Assembly: GCF_014649875.1 (NCBI RefSeq)
Contig: NZ_BMTW01000016.1
Span: 1 to 64,000 of the forward strand
Direction: 5' to 3'
DNA from: Streptomyces rubiginosohelvolus
Lineage (GTDB): Bacteria; Actinomycetota; Actinomycetes; Streptomycetales; Streptomycetaceae
DNA: 64,000 bases
Shown: one piece after another, positions 1 to 7,780 of the stretch
How positions within the stretch are numbered: the first letter of the stretch is position 1
Layout: each line of letters opens with the position of its first letter
Notes under the pieces: model-generated
What the model was told of the DNA's origin: nothing
Seen by the model: only the letters and a program-made list of their open reading frames with translations
Database searches by the model: none
Program-made: the position numbers and the translations under genes

Positions 1-200
1 CCGGCGGTTCCAACTTTACCAGACTCTTTTTCGTTCCGTTTCCGGCCCGAATTCGATTTCCGGTGGCCTGTGGAGTGACCTTGCCTTTCGGCGGACCCGA
101 CTTTATCAGAGATTCTGAGTCGGAATTCCCGCCCCCTCCAAGGTGCTCCCTACGCACGAGTGCGCGCGGTGCTTCCCGTTCAGGCGGAGACGTAAACGTA

Positions 201-243
201 CTGGAGCGGGGCTCCCCGATGCAAATCGAGGGCCCCGCTCCAG
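201..243 (-). terminator. Terminator after the RNase J gene
   Basis: A perfect 12-bp inverted repeat (201-212 with 232-243) flanks a 19-base loop just past the RNase J stop codon. It has no clear U-run, which is usual for Streptomyces terminators. I saw no supported gene in the first 200 bases of the window. Confidence 0.7.
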
Positions 244-261
244 GTCAGGCGGTCGTGAGGG

Positions 262-1947
262 TCAGACCTCGACGACGACCGGAAGGATCATCGGGCGTCG
301 GCGGTAGGTGTCGGACACCCACTTGCCGACCGTCCGGCGGACCATCTGCTGGAGCTGGTGAGGCTCCATCACGCCGTCCTGCGCCGACTTGTCCAGGGCT
401 TCCTGGATCTTCGGGGTGACGCCGGCGAACGCGTTGTCGTCGATGCCGGAGCCGCGGGCCTGGATGTGGGGGCCGCCCACGATCTTGCCCGAGGAGCTGT
501 CGACCACGATGAACACCGAGATGATGCCCTCGTCGCCGAGGATGCGGCGGTCCTTGAGGGAGGTCTCGGTGACGTCGCCGACGGAGAGGCCGTCGACGTA
601 GACGTATCCGGCCTGGACCTTGCCGACGATCTTCGCCTTGCCGTCGATGAGGTCGACGACCACGCCGTCCTCGGCGATGACGATGTGGTCCTTCGGCACG
701 CCGGTGAGGGCACCCAGTTCGGCGTTGGCCCGCAGGTGGCGCCACTCGCCGTGGACCGGCATCAGGTTCTTCGGCTTGCAGATGTTGTAGAAGTACAGCA
801 GCTCGCCGGCCGAGGCGTGGCCCGAGACGTGGACCTTGGCGTTGCCCTTGTGGACGACGTTGGCGCCCCAGCGGGTCAGGCCGTTGATCACGCGGTAGAC
901 CGCGTTCTCGTTGCCGGGGATGAGGGACGACGCCAGGATCACCGTGTCGCCGGGGACGATCCGGATCTGGTGGTCGCGGTTGGCCATCCGGGAGAGGGCC
1001 GCCATCGGCTCGCCCTGCGAACCCGTGCAGACCAGCACGACCTCGTCGTCCGGGAGGTCGTCGAGGGTCTTGACGTCGACGACCAGGCCGGCGGGAACGT
1101 TCAGATAGCCCAGGTCACGGGCGATGCCCATGTTGCGGACCATCGAGCGGCCGACGAAGGCGACCCGGCGGCCGTACTCGTGGGCGGCGTCCAGGATCTG
1201 CTGGATGCGGTGCACGTGGCTGGCGAAGCTCGCCACGATGATGCGCTTCTGGGCATTGGCGAACACCGTGCGCAGGACGTTGGAGATGTCCCGCTCCGGC
1301 GGCACGAAGCCAGGAACCTCGGCGTTCGTGGAGTCGGAGAGGAGGAGGTCGATGCCCTCCTCGCTGAGGCGCGCGAACGCGTGCAGGTCGGTGAGACGGC
1401 CGTCCAGCGGGAGCTGGTCCATCTTGAAGTCACCGGTGGCCACGGCCATGCCCGCGGGGGTGCGGATGGCGACGGCCAGCGCGTCCGGGATCGAGTGGTT
1501 GACCGCGATGAACTCGCAGTCGAAGCCTCCGATGCGCTCGCGCTGACCTTCCTGCACCTCAAGGGTGTAGGGGCGGATGCGGTGCTCCTGGAGCTTCGCC
1601 TCGATGAGCGCGAGGGTCAGCTTCGAGCCGATGAGGGGGATGTCCGGCTTCAGGCGCAGCAGGTACGGGACACCACCGATGTGGTCCTCGTGGCCGTGCG
1701 TGAGGACGATGCCCTCGATGTCGTCCAGACGGTCCCGGATCGTGGTGAAGTCCGGCAGGATCAGGTCGATGCCCGGCTGCTCCTCCTCGGGGAAGAGGAC
1801 GCCGCAGTCGACGATGAGCAGGCGGCCGCCGTACTCGAAGACCGTCATGTTGCGGCCGATCTCGCCCAGGCCGCCGAGCGGGGTGACCCGCAGGGCGCCC
1901 TTCGGGAGCTTCGGCGGGGTACCGAGTTCAGGATGCGGATGACTCAA
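262..1947 (-). CDS. rnj: Ribonuclease J
   Basis: RNase J is a metallo-beta-lactamase/beta-CASP ribonuclease with 5'-exonuclease and endonuclease activity in mRNA decay and rRNA maturation. The predicted protein has 561 residues. The zinc-binding motif HGHEDH lies at residues 84-89, followed by the beta-CASP region and the C-terminal conserved block ending in PMILPVVVEV. I start it at a TTG (1945-1947) because a strong AAGGAGAG site lies about 7 bases upstream and the protein then begins SHPHPELG, as in other Streptomyces. The open frame runs 19 codons further upstream but that part has no family similarity. It lies downstream of dapA on the same strand, with 136 bases between them. Confidence 0.96.
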   Translation of the reverse strand: MSHPHPELGTPPKLPKGALRVTPLGGLGEIGRNMTVFEYGGRLLIVDCGVLFPEEEQPGIDLILPDFTTIRDRLDDIEGIVLTHGHEDHIGGVPYLLRLKPDIPLIGSKLTLALIEAKLQEHRIRPYTLEVQEGQRERIGGFDCEFIAVNHSIPDALAVAIRTPAGMAVATGDFKMDQLPLDGRLTDLHAFARLSEEGIDLLLSDSTNAEVPGFVPPERDISNVLRTVFANAQKRIIVASFASHVHRIQQILDAAHEYGRRVAFVGRSMVRNMGIARDLGYLNVPAGLVVDVKTLDDLPDDEVVLVCTGSQGEPMAALSRMANRDHQIRIVPGDTVILASSLIPGNENAVYRVINGLTRWGANVVHKGNAKVHVSGHASAGELLYFYNICKPKNLMPVHGEWRHLRANAELGALTGVPKDHIVIAEDGVVVDLIDGKAKIVGKVQAGYVYVDGLSVGDVTETSLKDRRILGDEGIISVFIVVDSSSGKIVGGPHIQARGSGIDDNAFAGVTPKIQEALDKSAQDGVMEPHQLQQMVRRTVGKWVSDTYRRRPMILPVVVEV

Positions 1948-2083
1948 AAGACTCTCCTTACCACGCACGCCACGTACCGCTGAGGCACGTGGCGCGCATG
2001 TCATTCGTGCACTTGCTGTTGTCTTGGGTGGTGCCCTGGCGAGTCGCCTCGCCTGTTCTGCTGTTCAGTTGTGAAGTCTGTGA

Positions 2084-2983
2084 TCAGAGCTCTACCCCGC
2101 CGGCGGCGAGATCGATCTTGAGCTGGGCCGTCTCCTGGACGCTGAGCTCCACGAGCGGCAGGCGCAGCGGTCCGGCCGGGAGGCCCTGGAGGGTCAGGGC
2201 GGCCTTCGTGGTGATGACGCCCTGCGTCCGGAACATGCCGGTGAAGACCGGGAGCAGCTTCTGGTGGATCTCGGTGGCCTTCTGGACGTCGCCGCTCAGG
2301 TGTGCCTCGATCAGGGCCCGCAGGTCGGGGGTGACCATGTGGCCGACGACGGAGACGAAGCCGACCGCTCCGACCGAGAGGAGCGGCAGGTTGAGCATGT
2401 CGTCGCCGGAATACCAGGCGAGGCCGGATTCGGCGATGGCCCAGCTGGCGCGGCCCAGGTCGCCCTTGGCGTCCTTGTTGGCGACGATACGCGGGTGGTC
2501 GGCCAGCCGGACGAGGGTTTCCGTGTCGATCGGCACCCCGCTGCGGCCGGGGATGTCGTACAGCATCACGGGAAGACCGGTGGAGTCGGCGATGGCCGTG
2601 AAGTGGCGGAGGAGGCCCTCCTGCGGCGGCTTGTTGTAGTACGGCGTCACGGCGAGCAGGCCGTGGGCACCGGTGCGCTCGGCCGTCCGGGCGAGCTCGA
2701 CGCTGTGACGGGTGTCGTTGGTGCCGATGCCGGCGACGACGTGGGCCCGGTCTCCTACGGCTTCGAGGACCGCTCGTACGAGCTGGTCCTTCTCCGAATC
2801 ACTGGTGGTCGGGGACTCACCGGTGGTGCCGTTGACGATCAGGCCGTCATTGCCTGCGTCCACCAGGTGGGCGGCGAGCCGCTGGGCGCCGTCGAGGTCG
2901 AGAGCGCCGTCCGCCGTGAAGGGCGTGACCATAGCGGTGAGGACCCGCCCGAAGGGGGTCTGCGGAGTGGAGATCGGAGCCAT
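2084..2983 (-). CDS. dapA: 4-hydroxy-tetrahydrodipicolinate synthase
   Basis: DapA condenses pyruvate with aspartate semialdehyde, the first committed step of lysine and diaminopimelate synthesis. The 299-residue protein is a complete TIM-barrel aldolase. It shows the NGTTGES substrate-binding segment, the conserved Tyr in YDIPGRSG and the Schiff-base lysine in the VANKDAKGD segment. The ATG at 2983 matches relatives; a GTG nine bases upstream is in frame, and neither has a convincing ribosome binding site. Together with dapB about 3 kb away, it gives this region two steps of one pathway. Streptomyces often carry a second dapA, so this copy may not be the only one. Confidence 0.95.
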   Translation of the reverse strand: MAPISTPQTPFGRVLTAMVTPFTADGALDLDGAQRLAAHLVDAGNDGLIVNGTTGESPTTSDSEKDQLVRAVLEAVGDRAHVVAGIGTNDTRHSVELARTAERTGAHGLLAVTPYYNKPPQEGLLRHFTAIADSTGLPVMLYDIPGRSGVPIDTETLVRLADHPRIVANKDAKGDLGRASWAIAESGLAWYSGDDMLNLPLLSVGAVGFVSVVGHMVTPDLRALIEAHLSGDVQKATEIHQKLLPVFTGMFRTQGVITTKAALTLQGLPAGPLRLPLVELSVQETAQLKIDLAAGGVEL

Positions 2984-3044
2984 GGGTAACACGCTACTCG
3001 CTGCTCAGCGCGCGGGGTGCCCTCGGGGGGACGGGGAAGAGGAG

Positions 3045-3082
3045 CCCGGCACTGCCTGCTCGGGGGTTCAAGCAGTGCCGGG
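3045..3082 (-). terminator. Terminator after thyX
   Basis: A perfect 11-bp inverted repeat (3045-3055 with 3072-3082) separated by 16 bases lies between the thyX stop and the dapA start. It probably ends the thyX transcript ahead of dapA. Confidence 0.65.
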
Positions 3083-3135
3083 TCCGTTTGATCAGCCTAG
3101 ATGAACTTCTCGAAACGCCGCAATACGGACACCGC

Positions 3136-3873
3136 CTATGGGGCGACCCGTCCATTTTTGTTGAAGGCGGCATGAGTGAGCGGCATCAGCTGCTGCCAGT
3201 GGGTTTCCATCTGCTCGCCGACCATCTCGATCTCGCGCTGAGGGAAGGACGGCACCTTCGCCAGCTCGTGCTGGGTGCGCAGGCCCAGGAAGTGCATCAG
3301 CGAGCGCGCGTTGCAGGTGGCGTACATCGAGGAGAACAGACCCACGGGGAGGACCGCGCGGGCGACCTCACGGGCCACGCCCTTCGCCAGCATCTCCTGG
3401 TACGCCTCGTAGGAGGCCCGGTAGGACTCCTCCATGGCGCGGGTCGTGACGTCGTACTGCTCCTCGGTGCCCTGGACGAACTCGTACTTGCCGGGGCGGC
3501 CCTGCTGGACCAGCTTTCGGGAGGTTCCGGGGACGTAGAAGACCGGCTCCAGCTCCCTGTAGCGGCCCGATTCCTCGTTGTACGACCAGCCGACGCGGTG
3601 CCGCATGAACTCGCGGAACACGAAGATCGGGGCGCTGATGAAGAACGTCATCGAGTTGTGCTCGAACGGACTGCCGTGCCGGTCCCGCATGAGGTAGTTG
3701 ATGAGTCCCTTGGAGCGCTCGGGGTCCTTGGTGACCTCTTCGAGCGACTGCTCGCCGGCGGTGGAGACCCGGGCGGCGAACAGCACGTCCGCGTCGCGCG
3801 CGTCGCTCTTCACCAGCTCGACGGTGACGTCACTGCGGAAGTGGGGCTTGGCGGGTTCGGGGGTGTCGGTCAC
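3136..3873 (-). CDS. thyX: Flavin-dependent thymidylate synthase ThyX
   Basis: ThyX makes dTMP from dUMP using methylene-tetrahydrofolate and reduced FAD. The 245-residue protein carries the ThyX signature region RHRVGWSYNEESGRY. The spacing from RHR to the serine is eight residues rather than the usual seven (RHRX7S). The start is the GTG at 3871-3873, preceded by GAAGGA. The open frame extends to 4290 and would give 384 residues, but the extra N-terminus is unlike the family and overlaps a divergent gene. It sits between dapA and a divergent small membrane protein gene. Confidence 0.95.
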   Translation of the reverse strand: MTDTPEPAKPHFRSDVTVELVKSDARDADVLFAARVSTAGEQSLEEVTKDPERSKGLINYLMRDRHGSPFEHNSMTFFISAPIFVFREFMRHRVGWSYNEESGRYRELEPVFYVPGTSRKLVQQGRPGKYEFVQGTEEQYDVTTRAMEESYRASYEAYQEMLAKGVAREVARAVLPVGLFSSMYATCNARSLMHFLGLRTQHELAKVPSFPQREIEMVGEQMETHWQQLMPLTHAAFNKNGRVAP

Positions 3874-4069
3874 CGACGGGGGTCCTTCCAGGGGCATCGC
3901 TCGGGCGGCGACCACTTTACGGGCCGAAGGACCGTGCATGTACGGGGCGGTCTCGGGCAGCCGTTCGTGGAGTTCCCCCAACAAGTACGGCGATTCGGGC
4001 ACCGATTCGGGCTGTCGTACGTCTGACTCAATAGCAGCACCCGTCATGCAGATCAAGGAGAGTTTCCTC

Positions 4070-4309
4070 ATGTTCCGCCGGCGTGAAGCCGTCCCGTTCT
4101 CGTTCGTCGCCGAGTCCGACCGGTTCCGCAGTAATGTCACTCCCCCTCCCACCGCCCGCGCCACCGTTCCCGAGCTGCTGGGGCGGTCCCTCGTCGGGCT
4201 GACCGTGGTCGCCGGTCTCGTGGGCTCCCTGCTCCTGGGCCTCCCGGCGCTCGACGCCGAGCAGTCCGCGGGGCACGACAAGCAGTCCACCGCGTCTCAG
4301 GGCCGCTGA
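4070..4309 (+). CDS. Small single-pass membrane protein, unknown function
   Basis: This 79-residue protein has a basic N-terminus (MFRRREAV), a short polar stretch, one hydrophobic helix at about residues 45-65 and a polar tail. An AAGGAG site at 4055-4060 sits 9 bases before the ATG and decides the start over an upstream in-frame ATG at 4046. It is divergent from thyX, and the intervening 196 bases must hold both promoters. I do not recognise a family. It could be a small membrane-anchored accessory protein. Frame, codon use and the good ribosome binding site support it being real. Confidence 0.65.
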   Translation: MFRRREAVPFSFVAESDRFRSNVTPPPTARATVPELLGRSLVGLTVVAGLVGSLLLGLPALDAEQSAGHDKQSTASQGR

Positions 4310-4418
4310 GCCGTGGGCCGCTGACTCGTACGGACCCCCTGGGGTGGTCGGGCCGGGGGCCCGCTCGGTAGCCTCACCGGGCACAGCAATCGAGCGTGCT
4401 TGTGAGTGAGGATGAGTC

Positions 4419-4970
4419 GTGCCCCTGCCCTTTCTGACGGCCGACCGCGCATTCGACGCGAGCGCGGAGGACGTCGCGCTGCCGTTCGACGACCACGACA
4501 GCTGGCGGCGGCCCTACCGCCCCGGTCCGTGGCGGGTCGCGGCGGCGGCCACCCTGTTGTTGCTGGCCTCGTTCGTTCTGCTCGCAGCCATGATCATCGG
4601 AGTGGCCGGAGCGCCTTCGGGCGCCACGGTGTGTCTGCTGCTCGCCGGTGCCGTGATCGCCGCCGCCCTGCGGCTGCTGCGGGCCGGTGCGTGGGTCAGC
4701 CGCCACGGTGTCCGGCGCGTCGGGTTCTTCCGGACCGTCACGGTGGCCTGGAGCGACACGTCGGCGGTTCGTACGGTCCAGCAGCCCGTGAAGTGGATGG
4801 GCTCTCCCCGTACGGTCCAGGGCCAGGCGCTCGTCGTGGTCCGGCGGAGCGGTGAGACGCTGCCGCCGCTGGCCACCGACCACAATGCGGATTTCCTCGG
4901 GCGCGAGGAGGCGTTCGAGCGGGCCACGGATGCGGTGGAGGCCTGGGCGGATGAGTATCGGCTCGGGTGA
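4419..4970 (+). CDS. Membrane protein with two N-terminal helices and a PH-like C-terminal domain
   Basis: The predicted protein has 183 residues and a GTG start preceded by GAGGA. Two hydrophobic helices at about residues 43-63 and 68-88 form a hairpin. They are followed by a roughly 90-residue cytoplasmic domain that begins SRHGVRRVGFFRTVTVAW. That arrangement is typical of actinobacterial small PH-like (bPH) proteins, although the assignment is from pattern only. It is downstream of, and probably co-oriented with, the small membrane gene at 4070. The function is unknown. A bidirectional hairpin terminator at 5000-5033 follows it. Confidence 0.75.
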   Translation: MPLPFLTADRAFDASAEDVALPFDDHDSWRRPYRPGPWRVAAAATLLLLASFVLLAAMIIGVAGAPSGATVCLLLAGAVIAAALRLLRAGAWVSRHGVRRVGFFRTVTVAWSDTSAVRTVQQPVKWMGSPRTVQGQALVVVRRSGETLPPLATDHNADFLGREEAFERATDAVEAWADEYRLG

Positions 4971-4999
4971 GCGTCTGGCTGTCGCCGTCTGTGTGTGAG

Positions 5000-5033
5000 T
5001 GAGCCCGGGACCCTTGTGGGGGTCCCGGGCTCA
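5000..5033. terminator. Bidirectional terminator
   Basis: A perfect 14-bp stem (5000-5013 with 5020-5033) closes a 6-base loop between two convergent genes, so it can end transcription from both sides. Confidence 0.8.
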
Positions 5034-5056
5034 CGTGCGTACGGGTGGAAAGATGC

Positions 5057-5105
5057 CCTCAAGCGCCGGACGGGCTTGAATTCGTCCTCAAGCGCCGGAC
5101 GGGCT
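5057..5105. repeat. Two direct copies of a 20-bp intergenic repeat
   Basis: The 20-mer CCTCAAGCGCCGGACGGGCT occurs twice in direct orientation (5057-5076 and 5086-5105), 29 bases apart. From general knowledge this word recurs in intergenic DNA of many Streptomyces. The second copy overlaps the 3' end of the gene starting at 5621 and supplies its TGA stop. Confidence 0.85.
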
Positions 5106-5621
5106 GGAGGGTGCGGCCGGGCTCGAAGGTGCCGGCTCACCGGACGGGGACGTGGGCACGGTCGGGCTTGAGGGGGTGCTCGGCCTGGACTTGTGCAGCG
5201 CGATGGCCCTCTGCATGGCCTTGCGGGCCCTCGGGGTGTCCCTCGCGTCCTGGTAGGCGACCGCCAGCCTGAACCAGGTGCGCCAGTCGTCCGGGGCGTC
5301 CTCGGTCTCCTCGCGGCGCTTGGTGAAGACCGCGTCGGCGGCGTCCCGGTCGATGCGGCCGGACGGGGTGCGGGCCAGGTCGTCGACCGGGAGGCCGCCC
5401 TCGGCGTCCAGCTCGGCGGCCAGGGCGTTGGCCCGGCGGACGAACTGGGTGTTCTTCCACAGGAACCAGACGCCGATCACCGGCAGGATCAGCACGGCGA
5501 CGCCGAACGTGACCGTGACCGCGGTGCCGTGCCGGATGAGCATCAGGCCGCGGCTGCCGACCAGGACGAAGTAGAAGACCAGGACGGCGGCCGTGATGAA
5601 GTAGGTGATCTTCGCGCGCAT
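5088..5621 (-). CDS. Membrane-anchored TPR-like protein, unknown function
   Basis: The protein has 177 residues with two predicted membrane helices (about 5-25 and 35-55). These are followed by a helical segment ending in one TPR-like repeat (WFRLAVAYQDARDTPRARKAMQRAI) and a low-complexity Ser/Pro tail. The gene starts 9 bases after the dapB stop and is very probably co-transcribed with dapB. Its stop codon lies inside a 20-bp repeat element, so the Ser/Pro tail may have been set by repeat insertion. The function is unknown. Confidence 0.8.
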   Translation of the reverse strand: MRAKITYFITAAVLVFYFVLVGSRGLMLIRHGTAVTVTFGVAVLILPVIGVWFLWKNTQFVRRANALAAELDAEGGLPVDDLARTPSGRIDRDAADAVFTKRREETEDAPDDWRTWFRLAVAYQDARDTPRARKAMQRAIALHKSRPSTPSSPTVPTSPSGEPAPSSPAAPSSPSGA

Positions 5622-5630
5622 GGGGGCCCG

Positions 5631-6383
5631 TCAGTTCAGGTCGAGGAAGTGTTCCAGGCCGAACGTGAGGCCGGGAGTGGTCACCACGCGGCGGACGCCG
5701 AGCAGGATGCCCGGCATGAAGCTGCTGTGGTGGAGGGAGTCGTGCCGGATCGTGAGGGTCTCGCCCTCGCCGCCGAGCAGCACTTCCTGGTGGGCCAGCA
5801 GGCCGCGGAGGCGGATCGCGTGGACCGGGACGCCGTCGACGTCCGCGCCGCGGGCGCCGTCCAGGGCGGTGGTGGTGGCGTCCGGCTGGGGGGCGCTGCC
5901 GGCCTTGGCGCGGGCCGCCGCGATGAGCTGGGCGGTGCGGGTCGCGGTGCCGGAGGGGGCGTCGACCTTGTTGGGGTGGTGGAGTTCGACGACCTCGACG
6001 GATTCGAAGTAGCGGGCGGCCTGCTCCGCGAACTTCATGGTCAGGACGGCTCCGATGGAGAAGTTCGGGGCGATGAGGACCCCGGTCTCCGGGGAGTTGT
6101 CCAGCCAGCCGTTCAGCTGCGCGAGCCGTTCGTCGGTCCAGCCGGTGGTGCCGACGACGGCGTGGATGCCGTGCCGGACGCAGAAGTCGAGGTTGCCCAT
6201 CACCGATGCGGGGGTGGTCAGCTCGACGGCGACCTGGGCGCCCGCCTCGGCGAGGGCCTCCAGCTTGTCGCCCCGGCCGAGGGCCGCCACCAGCTCCAGG
6301 TCCTCGGCGGCCTCGACGGCTCGTACGGCCTCGGAGCCGATCCGGCCCTGAGCACCGAGAACGGCTACGCGCAGCTTGCTCAT
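5631..6383 (-). CDS. dapB: 4-hydroxy-tetrahydrodipicolinate reductase
   Basis: DapB reduces the DapA product with NAD(P)H in the lysine/diaminopimelate pathway. The protein has 250 residues. The N-terminal Rossmann motif (VAVLGAQGRIG) is present, as are the catalytic region ELHHPNKVDAPSGTA and the APNFSIG segment. The ATG start is preceded by AAGGAA. It lies 17 bases after the M16 peptidase gene on the same strand and upstream of a TPR-like membrane protein, so pnp, the peptidase, dapB and that gene may form one transcript. Confidence 0.97.
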   Translation of the reverse strand: MSKLRVAVLGAQGRIGSEAVRAVEAAEDLELVAALGRGDKLEALAEAGAQVAVELTTPASVMGNLDFCVRHGIHAVVGTTGWTDERLAQLNGWLDNSPETGVLIAPNFSIGAVLTMKFAEQAARYFESVEVVELHHPNKVDAPSGTATRTAQLIAAARAKAGSAPQPDATTTALDGARGADVDGVPVHAIRLRGLLAHQEVLLGGEGETLTIRHDSLHHSSFMPGILLGVRRVVTTPGLTFGLEHFLDLN

Positions 6384-6400
6384 CTTGATTCCTTAAGGGA

Positions 6401-7780
6401 TTAGGAGACCGCTTCGTGGAGGCGGTCCGCCTGCTTGTCCTTGAGCGGGCCGATGACCGAGAGCGAGGGGCGCTGGGTGAGGAGTTCGCCCGCCACGTCC
6501 CGTACGTCGTCGGGGGTGACCTCCGCGATACGGGCCAGCATGTCGTCGACCGACATCTGCTCGCCCCAGCACAGCTCGCTCTTGCCGATACGGTTCATCA
6601 GCGCGCCGGTGTCCTCCAGGCCGAGGACGGTGGAGCCGGAGAGCTGGCCGATGGCGCGGGTGATCTCGTCGTCGTCCAGGCCGTGGGTAGCGACCCGGTC
6701 CAGTTCGTCGCGGCAGATCTTCAGGACGTCGTGGACCTGGTTGGGCCGGCAGCCCGCGTAGACGCCGAAGAGGCCGCAGTCGGCGAAGCCCGAGGTGTAC
6801 GAGTACACGCTGTAGGCCAGGCCGCGCTTCTCCCGTACCTCCTGGAAGAGGCGCGAGCTCATTCCGCCGCCGAGGGCCGTGTTGAGGACCCCGAGGGCCC
6901 AGCGGCGGTCGTCGGTGCGGGCGAGGCCGGGCATGCCGAGGACCACGTGGGCCTGTTCGGTCTTGCGGTTCAGCAGCTCGACCTTGCCTGCGGCGCGCAG
7001 GGTGCGGGAGCCCTCGCGGGGTGCCATGGGCACCGCGTCCGTACGGGAGAGGGCGCCGGCCTTCTCGAAGGCGCGGCGGACCTGGCGTACGACCGTGGCG
7101 TGGTCGACGTTGCCCGCGGCGGCGACGACCAGGTGCGTGGGGTCGTAGTGCTTCTTGTAGAAGCGGGCGATCTGGCCGCGGTTCAGGGCGTTGATCGTGT
7201 CGACGGTGCCGAGGACGGGGCGGCCGAGGGGGGTGTCGCCGAGCATGGTGTGCGCGAACAGGTCGTGCACGCAGTCGCCCGGGTCGTCCTCGGTCATCGC
7301 GATCTCTTCGAGGATGACGCCGCGCTCGGCGTCGACGTCCTCGGGGGCGATCAGCGATCCGGTCAGCATGTCGCAGACGACGTCGATGGCCAGCGGCAGG
7401 TCGGTGTCGAGGACCCGCGCGTAGTAGCAGGTGTACTCCTTCGCCGTGAAGGCGTTCATCTCGCCGCCGACCGCGTCGATGGCGGAGGAGATGTCGAGGG
7501 CCGTGCGCTGGGCGGTGCCCTTGAAGAGGAGGTGTTCGAGGTAGTGGGTCGCGCCGTTCAGGGTGGGCGTCTCGTCGCGGGAGCCGACGTTCGCCCAGAT
7601 GCCGAAGGTGGCGGACCGGACGGAGGGCAGCGTCTCGGTGACGATCCGCAGACCGCCGGGGAGGACGGTCCGGCGGACCGTTCCGATGCCGTTGCTGCCC
7701 TTGAGAAGCGTTTGGGTACGGGCGACGGCCCGCCCCTCCGAGGAGGTGCGGGCCGTCGTCGCGGAACTACGGGACGTCAC
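6401..7780 (-). CDS. M16-family zinc metallopeptidase
   Basis: This is a processing-peptidase-like (PqqL/MPP-type) M16 protein of 459 residues. The inverted zinc motif HxxEH appears as HYLEH at residues 79-83, with the downstream glutamate in the ERGVILEEIAM segment. It has both the N-terminal active half and a C-terminal M16C half, the usual length for the bacterial single-chain type. The GTG start overlaps the pnp stop by 4 bp, so translation is coupled to PNPase. This pnp-peptidase pairing is widespread in actinobacteria. The substrate is unknown. Confidence 0.93.
   Translation of the reverse strand: MTSRSSATTARTSSEGRAVARTQTLLKGSNGIGTVRRTVLPGGLRIVTETLPSVRSATFGIWANVGSRDETPTLNGATHYLEHLLFKGTAQRTALDISSAIDAVGGEMNAFTAKEYTCYYARVLDTDLPLAIDVVCDMLTGSLIAPEDVDAERGVILEEIAMTEDDPGDCVHDLFAHTMLGDTPLGRPVLGTVDTINALNRGQIARFYKKHYDPTHLVVAAAGNVDHATVVRQVRRAFEKAGALSRTDAVPMAPREGSRTLRAAGKVELLNRKTEQAHVVLGMPGLARTDDRRWALGVLNTALGGGMSSRLFQEVREKRGLAYSVYSYTSGFADCGLFGVYAGCRPNQVHDVLKICRDELDRVATHGLDDDEITRAIGQLSGSTVLGLEDTGALMNRIGKSELCWGEQMSVDDMLARIAEVTPDDVRDVAGELLTQRPSLSVIGPLKDKQADRLHEAVS

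Noticed and set aside
358..1983. 541-codon open frame on the plus strand opposite RNase J
   Set aside because: It is the antisense shadow of a strongly conserved gene; its translation is Asp/Val/Arg-rich with no family resemblance, and high GC creates such frames throughout the window.
3874..4290. N-terminal extension of ThyX to 384 residues
   Set aside because: The added part lacks similarity to ThyX and overlaps the divergent small gene; the GTG at 3873 has a ribosome binding site.
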